A stretch of 62,057 nucleotides of DNA. Source: a virus. Numbering within the stretch: the first letter of the stretch is position 1; each line of letters opens with the position of its first letter. Below, in pieces: positions 1 through 9,600 of the stretch. Under the pieces are notes generated by a model. It worked only from the letters and a program-made list of their open reading frames with translations. It made no database searches and had not been told where the DNA came from. A program made the translations under genes and the position numbers. The stretch covers positions 1 through 62,057 of IMG/VR virus record IMGVR_UViG_3300011113_000163; one strand, written 5' to 3'.

Positions 1-20
1 TATATAAAAATAAAAAACTT

Positions 21-488
21 ATGGATAGTAAATCATTTTTAAAAGCTTTACAACTTATTATACGTGAGGAAGTTCAAAAAGCAGTACGTACTGAAGTTAA
101 AAAACTATTAGCAGAACAGTCTTCACATCATGTTGTCGACCATGGTATACGTATGAATACTCAAGCTATACCAAAGAAAAAAGTTAATAAAACATTTTCT
201 AAAGATCCTTTATTAAATGACTTGTTAGCAGAGACTGCTGCTAGTCCTATGGCTGTTACAGATGAATGGCCTGCTATGGATTTTCGTACGGAAATGGCAC
301 AAGGGTTTGGTATGATGAGATCTGCAGGACCTGACATTCCATATGCTCCTTCAGTTGCTCCTAGCCATGATGTTAACGGCAATCCGGTTAATACTAATAA
401 TGAAAATGTAGCTACTGTTGTTAATGCAATGACAAAAGATTATTCGGCATTAATGAAAGCAATTGATAAGAAAAAAGGTTTTAGATAA
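21..488 (+). CDS. Unknown small protein upstream of gp25
   Basis: I do not recognise this 155-residue protein. Residues 1-30 look like a basic amphipathic helix with the core LIIREEVQKAV. Similar IREE/IRK helices occur in the small proteins at 27735 and 28924. The middle is rich in Met, Pro and Ala and has no clear fold signature. The stop codon overlaps the gp25 start (TAATG), so the two are probably translationally coupled. In T4-like phages the slot just before gp25 often follows the central hub gene, which would lie left of this window. The bases before the start (TATATAAAAATAAAAAACTT) look like the right half of the late element, cut by the window edge. A virion or assembly role is inferred from position only. 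Confidence 0.8.
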   Translation: MDSKSFLKALQLIIREEVQKAVRTEVKKLLAEQSSHHVVDHGIRMNTQAIPKKKVNKTFSKDPLLNDLLAETAASPMAVTDEWPAMDFRTEMAQGFGMMRSAGPDIPYAPSVAPSHDVNGNPVNTNNENVATVVNAMTKDYSALMKAIDKKKGFR

Positions 489-1039
489 TGGCCAGGCCAA
501 TATATAGATATCAACCTATCAATCTATTTCCAGATCGTACAATTGGTATAAAATTGCCATTTAATCGTAATGTACCTGGTAATAATTCTAGGTCTACATC
601 TGATTCGTACTCTGGTAATACTAACGGCGGCGGATTATTTTCTATGTCTAAAACAACAGAAGAACAATCTACTAGTAATTTTGTTAATTTAATTTTAACA
701 GAGACTGGTGAACGTATAATGCAACCAACGTTTGGTACTAATTTACGTCGTGTATTATTTAATCAAAGTACAGAAGATTTAGTCTCTGAAGTCGACGATG
801 TTATCCGTACTGCCGCGGCATACTGGGTGCCTTATATTCGTATAGTAGATATTATAATTGAACGTGATATAGATAGACATATTTTTTCCGTTAAGATTGT
901 ATATCAAGTAACTAATTTTCCAGCTGAACGCGTTATTAACGTATTATTATCTGAAAATGTTATACAAATAGTACCACAGGAATCAGTACCGTTAATTAGT
1001 AGACTTACGCCAGTAGGTACATTTGGAGGATATGTATAA
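488..1039 (+). CDS. 25: Baseplate wedge protein gp25 (lysozyme-like fold)
   Basis: Matches the GPW/gp25 family, which forms the inner baseplate wedge of contractile tails with gp6 and gp53 and helps trigger sheath assembly. The family core runs from about residue 65 to 160: a segment with LILTETGERIMQPTFGTNL, then a helix starting LFNQSTEDLV and a beta segment with FSVKIVYQV. At 183 residues it is longer than T4 gp25 (132), mainly because of a Ser/Asn/Gly-rich N-terminal extension (about residues 25-60). The start overlaps the previous stop, and an A-rich AAAAAAGG lies a few bases upstream. The end of the gene carries the Shine-Dalgarno site of gp6, and the two genes overlap by one base. Confidence 0.93.
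   Translation: MARPIYRYQPINLFPDRTIGIKLPFNRNVPGNNSRSTSDSYSGNTNGGGLFSMSKTTEEQSTSNFVNLILTETGERIMQPTFGTNLRRVLFNQSTEDLVSEVDDVIRTAAAYWVPYIRIVDIIIERDIDRHIFSVKIVYQVTNFPAERVINVLLSENVIQIVPQESVPLISRLTPVGTFGGYV
1025..1029 (+). promoter_or_regulatory. Strong Shine-Dalgarno of gp6
   Basis: GGAGG inside the last codons of gp25, nine bases before the gp6 ATG. It fixes the gp6 start, and it is unusual if the host is a Bacteroidota species, where SD-led initiation is rare. Confidence 0.7.
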
Positions 1040-2913
1040 TGGAATTAATTAAAAAAGATGTACGTTATTTAAATAAAGATTTTGCACAATTTAGACAAAA
1101 TTTAATAAATTTTACACGGCAGTATTTCCCTAATACTTATAGCGATTTTAATGAATCGTCGCCAGGTATGATGTTTATTGAAATGGCATCTTATGTAGGG
1201 GATGTATTATCTTATTATACAGATCAATCGTTTAGAGAATCGTTACTTAAAACAGCTAAAGAAGATACTAATGTTTTAATGTTGTCGCAAATATTTGGAT
1301 ATAAGCCAAAATTAAATTCAGCTGCGATAGTATCATTAGATGTGTATCAGTTGATTCCTTCTATAGGGTCCGGCGCAAACGCACGTCCAGATTATCGATA
1401 TGCATTATCTATTAAAACTGGTATGCAAGTTACATCACAAACTTCAAATTTGCAGTTTAGAACCATAGCACCTGTAGATTTTAATAATGATACGCCGGAA
1501 GATCCTACAGATGTTTCTGTATATGAATTAGATAGTGCAGGTAATGTACTATTTTACTTACTTAAAAAACAGGTACAAGCCGTATCTGGTCAGATTATAG
1601 CTAGAACTTATACATTCGCCGATCCTAAGCCGTATGATAAAATAGTTTTACCAGAAGATAATGTATTAGATTTAATTGATATAGTTGATAGCGAAGGTAA
1701 TAAATGGTATCAAACCGATTATCTAGCACAAGATACTATATTTGAAGATATTTTAAACATTCCGTACAATGATCCAGATTTGGCTGTATATCGTAGTACA
1801 GTCCCGTATATTTTGAAATTACGTAAAACGCCAAGAAGATTTGTGACACGTATCAGATCTGACTATCGTACTGAAATACAGTTTGGTTCTGGAATTAGTT
1901 CTGATGCAGATGAAGAAATTATTCCGAATCCTAAAAACGTAGGATTAGGTTTAGATTATTTAGAACGTACTACAAATTCTAATATCGATCCATCAAACTT
2001 TTTATATACTAGTACATATGGATTAGCTCCGTATAATACTACATTAACTGTACGATATAGTATAGGTGGTAGCGTAAATGAAAATGTATCGTCTAATGTA
2101 TTAACAATTGTAAGTAGTATAGAATATAATACAAATCCATACAATGTCAATTTAGGTTTCGTTCAATCGTCAGTAGCTGTAAATAATCCGGTACCGGCAA
2201 TTGGAGGTAAACAACGTGACGAAATTGAAAGTATACGACAAAATGCTATGGCAAGTTTTGCCGCACAAAACAGAGCAATAACACGAGAAGATTATATCGT
2301 ACGTTGTTATTCAATGCCAGTAAAATACGGTTCTGTAGCAAAAGCTTATGTAGTTGCTGATCAGCAAGTTAATGCTTATGATGTTACATATCCGCGTGAA
2401 ACTATATCAAACCCATTAGCGTTAAATGTATATACATTGGCATATGATGCAAATAAAAACTTTGTATCACTCAATACGGCATTACAAGAAAATTTACGTA
2501 CTTATCTTTCTAATTATAGAATGTTAACTGACGGTATTAATATTAAAACTGCACATATTATAAACATTGGTATTGAGTTTGAGGTAATACCTCGTCCTAA
2601 CTATAATAGTAATGAGGTAATTTTAGCATGTATTAATCGTTTAAAAACAATGTTTAATAATGATAGAATGCAGATTAACGGATCGATTAATCTTTCAAAT
2701 GTTGTCAGTGATTTAGATAGATTAGAAGGAGTACAAAGTATACCTAGATTAGAAATACATAATCTTTATGATACAACTGCTGGTTATTCTGGTAATGTAT
2801 ATAACATTAATTTAGCAACACGTAACAATATTGTATATCCTAGTTTAGATCCATGTATTTTTGAGATTAAATATCCGGATACCGATATTGTAGGTAGAGC
2901 CATTAGCATATAA
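1039..2913 (+). CDS. 6: Baseplate wedge protein gp6 (baseplate J-like)
   Basis: T4 gp6 homologue of 624 residues (T4: 660). In T4, gp6 dimers form the continuous ring of the baseplate, linking wedges and moving on contraction. The N-terminal segment (residues 1-100) is the family hallmark: a LNKDF motif near residue 12, SPGMMFIEM near 42 and YVGDVLSYY near 52. The central part is beta-rich. The baseplate J-like core, with REDYIVRCYSMP near residue 420, lies in the C-terminal half. The next gene starts 11 bases downstream with its own AAGGAAG site. Confidence 0.93.
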   Translation: MELIKKDVRYLNKDFAQFRQNLINFTRQYFPNTYSDFNESSPGMMFIEMASYVGDVLSYYTDQSFRESLLKTAKEDTNVLMLSQIFGYKPKLNSAAIVSLDVYQLIPSIGSGANARPDYRYALSIKTGMQVTSQTSNLQFRTIAPVDFNNDTPEDPTDVSVYELDSAGNVLFYLLKKQVQAVSGQIIARTYTFADPKPYDKIVLPEDNVLDLIDIVDSEGNKWYQTDYLAQDTIFEDILNIPYNDPDLAVYRSTVPYILKLRKTPRRFVTRIRSDYRTEIQFGSGISSDADEEIIPNPKNVGLGLDYLERTTNSNIDPSNFLYTSTYGLAPYNTTLTVRYSIGGSVNENVSSNVLTIVSSIEYNTNPYNVNLGFVQSSVAVNNPVPAIGGKQRDEIESIRQNAMASFAAQNRAITREDYIVRCYSMPVKYGSVAKAYVVADQQVNAYDVTYPRETISNPLALNVYTLAYDANKNFVSLNTALQENLRTYLSNYRMLTDGINIKTAHIINIGIEFEVIPRPNYNSNEVILACINRLKTMFNNDRMQINGSINLSNVVSDLDRLEGVQSIPRLEIHNLYDTTAGYSGNVYNINLATRNNIVYPSLDPCIFEIKYPDTDIVGRAISI

Positions 2914-2924
2914 GGAAGTGTACT

Positions 2925-4070
2925 ATGTATCAACTATATTTTGTCGATAAAGATACTACAATATACGAACGGTTTCCTAACCGTAATACAGGAATAGATG
3001 CGGTTTTAGAACTAACAAAAATTGCATCTGGATCTAAATTAAATGGTGAAATACAAGCCAATACTTACAATAGTCGTATATTAATAGATTTTAGTGCACA
3101 GGTATCTGCATTAACGACTGCTATATCAAATGGTACTATTCCTCCGATTGGAAAGTCTGCTGGATCTGCATCTGTATATCTTAATTTGCATGCTGTAGAT
3201 TCTACAGATTTACCGTTATCATATACATTAAAAGCTTTTCCAGTGTCACAATCATGGGTTAATGGAAACGGTAATTACAGCGACCTCCCAGAGGTACGTA
3301 ACGGAGCTAGTTGGTATTATCGTGATGACTATGATATAGCTACCGCATGGAATACTGCATCCGCTGCTAGTGCTGGAGAGCCTGGGGCAACTATTAGACA
3401 AGGCGGTGGTACATGGATTACTGGGTCTGGTTATGAAGCTAGTCAGTCGTTTAGTTTTCAATCGCCTGATGTTCGCATGGATGTCACGGATATTGTAAGT
3501 AAATGGACTACAAACATTATACCTAACTATGGATTCATTGTTAAACGATCGTATACGGATGAAACATCTAGTGATATTTTAGGTAGTTTAAAATTCTTTT
3601 CTCGTGAAACAAATACTATTTTTGTTCCAAGATTAGAAGTTGCTTGGAACGATGCAAATTTATCGGGTACCGGGTCTGTTACAGAAATTTCCGTAAACGA
3701 AACATATGTACCATATTTTAAGAATTTACGTGATTCGTACAGAGATGCAGATGTTTCGTTGTTTAGAGTAGGAGTTCGACCAGAATATCCGACAGCTAGT
3801 TATATTTCAACAAATTCACATTACTTGAATAATTTTAGACTACCTGCTACTAGTTATTATTCAATTAAGGATACAATTACGGATGAAACGATAATTCCGT
3901 TCGATACTACTGCTACTCAATTGAGTTGTGATACAAACGGAAATTATTTCAAAATAGCTTTTAGTACATTTATGCCAGAACGATATTATAAAATAGTATT
4001 AAAGGCAGTACATAGTACAGGTGATACTCAGATACATGATAATGGATATTATTTTAAAGTAGTTAGATAA
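2925..4070 (+). CDS. Virion protein with DNRLRE-like beta domain
   Basis: A 381-residue protein next to gp6, so probably a baseplate or tail component. The first 230 residues resemble DNRLRE-type surface modules: YERFPNRNTGID near residue 14, a repeated 'sRiLIDFS' strand near 50, then a Trp-containing segment (SQSWVNGNGNY) and VRMDVTDIVSKW near 185. Such modules are beta-sandwiches found in cell-surface and appendage proteins. The C-terminal 150 residues are another beta domain without a recognisable family. AAGGAAG precedes the start, and the stop overlaps the next start (TAATG). The function is inferred from family resemblance and position. Confidence 0.7.
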   Translation: MYQLYFVDKDTTIYERFPNRNTGIDAVLELTKIASGSKLNGEIQANTYNSRILIDFSAQVSALTTAISNGTIPPIGKSAGSASVYLNLHAVDSTDLPLSYTLKAFPVSQSWVNGNGNYSDLPEVRNGASWYYRDDYDIATAWNTASAASAGEPGATIRQGGGTWITGSGYEASQSFSFQSPDVRMDVTDIVSKWTTNIIPNYGFIVKRSYTDETSSDILGSLKFFSRETNTIFVPRLEVAWNDANLSGTGSVTEISVNETYVPYFKNLRDSYRDADVSLFRVGVRPEYPTASYISTNSHYLNNFRLPATSYYSIKDTITDETIIPFDTTATQLSCDTNGNYFKIAFSTFMPERYYKIVLKAVHSTGDTQIHDNGYYFKVVR

Positions 4071-6691
4071 TGCCAACAACAAATAATAATATATACGATA
4101 ATCGTTACACTAATAGACGTAATACATACGAAGAATATCCTCAACCGACAGGTGTATATACGGATGAGCAGATTGCCAATGTACGATACGACGCTTTTGG
4201 TAGGCCGTATTGGATTTCGCCTACAACCCATAACAATCCGTTAAATGAATTACAACGCGATGGGATGAATATATTGTCAGTTAATGTACAAATACCTAAT
4301 ACATATGCTAAATATAAATTAGAAAAAGTATTTCCAAATGTTACTGATGATCGTATTGACGAACTTTTAGATGATGAATGGAACTATTATGGTCCGGATA
4401 TTGTAACCGAGTTAAGAACTCCCGGCGTAACAGGCGAATTTAAAACAGCGTTTGAAATAAATACTCCTATAGATTTTCATGCTACTTATATTCTATACGG
4501 CCCGTCAACTATAGATGCTAGAATAGCCGCTGGTCAGTCTTCTGATGATGTTATTAAAAATACGTTTTGTGTCTTTTTTATTCGAGATTCTATCGCATAT
4601 CCGATTCCTAACTACAAAACGCTGGAAGTGATGTTAGTAGAAAATGGCAAGTCGTATTCCGATATAAAGGAAGCTACTTTACAAGAAATGACCGAGTATG
4701 ATTTTACACTAGACGGTGCGTTTGCGGGCGATCAAACTGTTACATATACGCCTGATCCTGTTGAAGAATTTCAATTTCGTACCCTATTAAATCGTAGTAA
4801 TGAATGGAGCACATTAATTAGATATAAAAGCGGATATCGTCCGACATTGCCGTTCACACGTGATCCAGGTGATTATATTAAACCGTTAGGATATACCGGA
4901 ACAACATCTAATCAGCCTGATGTGTATGTGGCAGAAGATCCGACAGATACTTTCTTTGATACTACTTTTCAGCAACAAACTTATAAAGAACGTTTACGTG
5001 AAAAGTTTGAAGGTAAGATGATTATCTTGAATTGGCCATCGCCATATGCTAGTGGCGAATTGGGTGATGGTACTAATGTAGCCGATAGTTATCAGTTTGG
5101 TTTACGTATGATGATCCATGGATATTGGAAACAAGTAACTGATCCTAACGTGTTAAAATTATATGCTACAATCAATAACTTTGATATATCAGATTTTGAC
5201 GATCCAGGTTCTAGTGGTAATCCTATGTTAGGAACTAATGGATTAATTAATATATTAGTAAATCAACGCGGTATAACTGTTATTAATTATCTTGGTACCG
5301 AGTTTGCTCCAATATGGAATGATTTTCCTCATATCTACGATGTAGATGATGTTGATTTATTGGATTATCAAGAATATTTAGATTACTGGAGCAATGGTAA
5401 TAAAATGTTTGATGTATATTATCTGAATCCGTACGAACCTAAAGGAAGTATAGCATATTATCCGTTTTCTAGATTAGTATTGTTACAAGAACAATTAATC
5501 AATCAGTTTGAAATCGATGCTATACGTCCACAATTATTAACATTATGGCAGTCAGTCGCTACAAAACTTACAAATATTTCTAATATATCTAATTCAATAC
5601 CAGGAAATTTTACACAGTATTTCTTTAACATATATGGAGAGTCTGGTGATATTTTTAAAGTAATGAATGCTCCTAATGGCGATAAATGGAAATTTGTAAA
5701 AAGAAAAAATAACGGCGAATTAAAAGCTCTGGATGATCAGGCTAGCTTCCTCCGTCTTTTAGAAAAAAATAATAATATTCTACGAAAGTTCGATGGTAGT
5801 GAAGAAATGAATATTGTTAACATTTCTAAATGGGGTAAAACAATTGAACAAGATAGACTACGCAATCTTAGTATAGGTAGTTTAGGGCTTAACGGTAATG
5901 ATGATGAAAGTGTCATCAATGGCGGCCTTGGTATATTAGGCGCAGCGGCGGGAACTTTATCCGCGGCTAGTGTAACAACGGTTACAACAACTACACTTGT
6001 ATTAACTTCTTTGGAAGGCGCATTAATTCCTACGTTAGTAACAACTACTGCAACAACTGGAGTGGGTTTAGCGGTAGGTGCTGGTGTAGTTGCGACTGCA
6101 GCATTGTTGTATTTTGGATTACAAGTTATAATGGGCGAAGCTTTAGATGATAAGTATGACTTGCCAAGAAACAAATACATATACAATGGCCCAGGCGGAG
6201 GAGGTAGTGATAGATTAAGAACATTAATGAACGGCTCATATACAGATGCAATGATATTAAATGAACTAGCCGTTACGATATCTCAATTAGAAATAAATTC
6301 TACTTTAGCAGATGAAGCTTTAGTTGCATTACGCCAATCAATCGCAGCATTATCACCGGCAATAAACGAAATAGAAAGTAGAATTAATTCAGCTGAGGGT
6401 ATTGAAGAATTTCAGTTATTACTAGCAGATTTACAGACAATTGACGGTGTGTTAGATAGTTATATAAGTACGATTATACCTATAATACAAGACGTTAAAA
6501 CACAAATGGATTCAGTGGCAATTGTACAAATGCAAAAATATTATGATGCTATTCAATATGCACGTAGGATAGTATATGAACGCGTAGGAATAAATAATAC
6601 ACGTGGAATACAATGGCCCGAAGCTTCTATAGCAGTTATAAACAAATATTTACCAGGTAAGACTTTTGATGACTATTTACCGCAAAGTTAA
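4070..6691 (+). CDS. Large baseplate wedge-region protein (gp7-like by position)
   Basis: This 873-residue protein occupies the place that T4 gp7 has after gp6, but I see no decisive motif. The N-terminal two thirds are mixed alpha/beta and rich in Tyr, Asp and Asn. Residues about 620-690 form a long Ala/Gly/Val/Thr-rich hydrophobic stretch (including TTTTLVLTSLEGALIPTLV) that could be two membrane-like helices or a buried core. The C-terminal 150 residues are predicted helical and end in a VINKYLPGKTFDDYLPQS segment. It is coupled to both neighbours (TAATG at its start, three bases to the next gene). The gp7 assignment is positional. A fibre-attachment protein is an alternative. Confidence 0.6.
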   Translation: MPTTNNNIYDNRYTNRRNTYEEYPQPTGVYTDEQIANVRYDAFGRPYWISPTTHNNPLNELQRDGMNILSVNVQIPNTYAKYKLEKVFPNVTDDRIDELLDDEWNYYGPDIVTELRTPGVTGEFKTAFEINTPIDFHATYILYGPSTIDARIAAGQSSDDVIKNTFCVFFIRDSIAYPIPNYKTLEVMLVENGKSYSDIKEATLQEMTEYDFTLDGAFAGDQTVTYTPDPVEEFQFRTLLNRSNEWSTLIRYKSGYRPTLPFTRDPGDYIKPLGYTGTTSNQPDVYVAEDPTDTFFDTTFQQQTYKERLREKFEGKMIILNWPSPYASGELGDGTNVADSYQFGLRMMIHGYWKQVTDPNVLKLYATINNFDISDFDDPGSSGNPMLGTNGLINILVNQRGITVINYLGTEFAPIWNDFPHIYDVDDVDLLDYQEYLDYWSNGNKMFDVYYLNPYEPKGSIAYYPFSRLVLLQEQLINQFEIDAIRPQLLTLWQSVATKLTNISNISNSIPGNFTQYFFNIYGESGDIFKVMNAPNGDKWKFVKRKNNGELKALDDQASFLRLLEKNNNILRKFDGSEEMNIVNISKWGKTIEQDRLRNLSIGSLGLNGNDDESVINGGLGILGAAAGTLSAASVTTVTTTTLVLTSLEGALIPTLVTTTATTGVGLAVGAGVVATAALLYFGLQVIMGEALDDKYDLPRNKYIYNGPGGGGSDRLRTLMNGSYTDAMILNELAVTISQLEINSTLADEALVALRQSIAALSPAINEIESRINSAEGIEEFQLLLADLQTIDGVLDSYISTIIPIIQDVKTQMDSVAIVQMQKYYDAIQYARRIVYERVGINNTRGIQWPEASIAVINKYLPGKTFDDYLPQS

Positions 6692-6694
6692 GAT

Positions 6695-9600
6695 ATGTTA
6701 GAAAGATTTTCAAATAAAGATTATATACTATCAACAAAAGGATTTGTACGTGGTATAACTTGGAAACAAGAAGATATTGAACAGTTACAACTTAGTACAC
6801 AGACTGTATTAACACAAGAACGTCCGGTAGTTGAATTACATTTATATTCGCCCGGTGGTATGTATATTACCGGAGGTGTTACTACTGCATTTGATTTTGA
6901 CCGCGATAAAATATCTGTTGATTATGCTACATTTTTTAATACCGTTGATATTGAACGTGGATATTATGAAGTAGTATCGAACATATATCGTAATTTGTTA
7001 GGATCTGAAGTCGATCCGTTAATTCAAGTAAAAGAAATATCGGCAGATCGTCGTGAAATTATTGTACGATTAGTACCATTAGATCCGGCACGATTAGCCG
7101 TTAATGGTAATGCAATTCCTGCATACTTAACAGCTAATGATTCGGTATTTGACAAAGATATATTTTTAAATTTTGGTAAAGATCGTTTATTAAAAGTAAT
7201 TAATCAACGTAATTATTCGGAATCAAATACGTTAGAAAATAATACGATTGCTTTTAGATTATATCAACCATTACCAGCTGATATTGTTATCAATGATACT
7301 TTATGGGTTGTAGAATCGTTATCGGATTCGATTACAGACAATGTTAATGTAACTACAGTACCGGACGATCGTGTAGTAAACATATTACGTGGTCCTAATT
7401 TTGAATATGCAGATGATTTGGCTACAACAACTGAAACAGATTTTCAAAACTGGAATTCTTTGTTAGGATCAAATCTTTCTACATCACAGCAAATTATTGA
7501 TAGATATTTTTCTGGATCATTAGGTGGCGTACATTTAAATGTTGATTATACAGCATTTGAAAACTTTGTATTTTATTCTTCCGCATACGAAAGATTGGCT
7601 AATTTTAAATACAAACTTGAATTAATTGAATACTATGACAATCAACTAAATACATTAAACAATGTAGCCTTAGGGTCTGACGATACGGCGTTACAAAATA
7701 ACATTGCATTAACAACTGAACGTAAAGATAACGTTATTGGCGGGTTTGATGGTTTTGAACGTTGGTTATACAATGAACCTACTGCAAGTTTAACGACCCA
7801 TGGGGCATCTGGAAGTTATATTGGAACAGATGGTTATGCTATAACACCATGGCCAAAATATTTATCTGGCAGTAAATATTATTTATATGATACGAACAAT
7901 ACGTTAGCAATAGCTTGGTATGACGGTTTTTCTGCTACTGCGTCATTATATGATGAGCAAAATAATAATGCGTTAGTAAAAACAATACCCGAACATATAC
8001 GTAATGATGCAAATAATAGTGAATATGAACTGTTCATTAATATGATTGGACATCATTTTGATATTTTATATACTTACATCAAAGCTTTAACCGATATATA
8101 TCGGCCTGAAGAAAATCCTAAATTAGGACGTAGTCGTGAAGTATTATATAATGTAGCTGAAAGCTTAGGTTGGAAATTAACTAATGGTAATCAAGCTACT
8201 GCATTATGGAAATATAAATTAGGTACTAATTATGATGGTACATATCAAAGTACCGGTAGTTTATTTAGTAAGTCTAATGAAGATATTAGTACTGAGGTAT
8301 GGCGCCGTATTGTAAATAATTTACCTTACTTATTAAAGACAAAAGGTACTAGTCGTAGCGTTAAAGCTTTGATGAATGCATATGGTATTCCTCAGACATT
8401 GTTATCAATTCGTGAATACGGCGGCCCGTCAACTACAAACGAAACACCGTCATTAATTGAAGATCGTTTTGCGTATGCTGTTAGATTAACAGGCGAAAGC
8501 CAGATATATGCACATATGCATCATGTTACGTCTAGTATCGGAAGACCGTGGGGTATCGAACGCGGAGTTATTCCTATTATAACTCACGAAATACGCTTTA
8601 AGCCTAGCGTTACGCAATCAATGCTATTAATGTCGTATGCTAAAGATGTAGCCGCATCCATATATGTCGATGATGAGTATGTCAATCCATTTTATGTTAG
8701 TAGTTTAAGTGCTAACGGCGAAAGTTTATGGCATGTTATATTGGAACATACAGCATCTTATTCTGGATCTAGTAATTACGGTCGTGTACATTTTATAATG
8801 CCTGATGGTGGTCCGACAACTGTAATCGATCCATTACATGCAATAACTCCATGGACTCCTATTTATGACGGTGATTGGTGGAATTTTAGATTAAACTATA
8901 ATACATCTGGCCGGCATTACAATTCAGGTTCAAATACAGATACTTTATATCAAATTAAAGTACAAAAGAAATCTGATTTTGTTAATGCTAAAGTTGTACA
9001 TGCAGTATCTGCTTCAACTGTTACAGCTACTAGCGGTAGCCATTATCAATTTTGGTGTAGTCCTACTGCATCTTATAATATATTAATTGGCGGTAATAGC
9101 GGTTCTACAAATAATAACGATATTTACGGATTAGATGCATATGTATCTACATCTTTAGGATTAGGTAGTATACCTACCATGTATAAAGGTAATCTTCAAG
9201 AATATCGTGCTTGGTTAGAAACGGTTAATGACACTGCATTTAATGACCATACTATTAATCCTACAAGTTATGTTTCTAGTATTTCGCCTACTAGTAGTTT
9301 TGATACTTTAATTCGTCATTTTACACTAGGTACAGAAACAAAAGCTTATGATTTAAGTTTGACGGGTGTTTCTGTTATTTCTAGTAGTCACCCATTCCGA
9401 GGATTATCTAATTTTGGTAGCGAATCAATGCCGTTTGAAATTACCGGTAGTGTTCGTGGATTTCAAATTCCTTCTAACTTACAACGAGGTAATTTTAATG
9501 TTGTAGAAGAGACGTACTATGTGCCAGGAGTTTCATTAGGCGGTAATAATTTTTATTCACAAAAAATACGTTTTGATGATAATGAGTTAGTATATAATTT

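Noticed and set aside
5737-6186. Minus-strand frame opposite the hydrophobic part of the 873-residue protein
   Set aside because: Val/Pro/Ala composition simply reflects the Thr/Ala/Gly-rich plus strand; no neighbouring minus-strand gene supports it.
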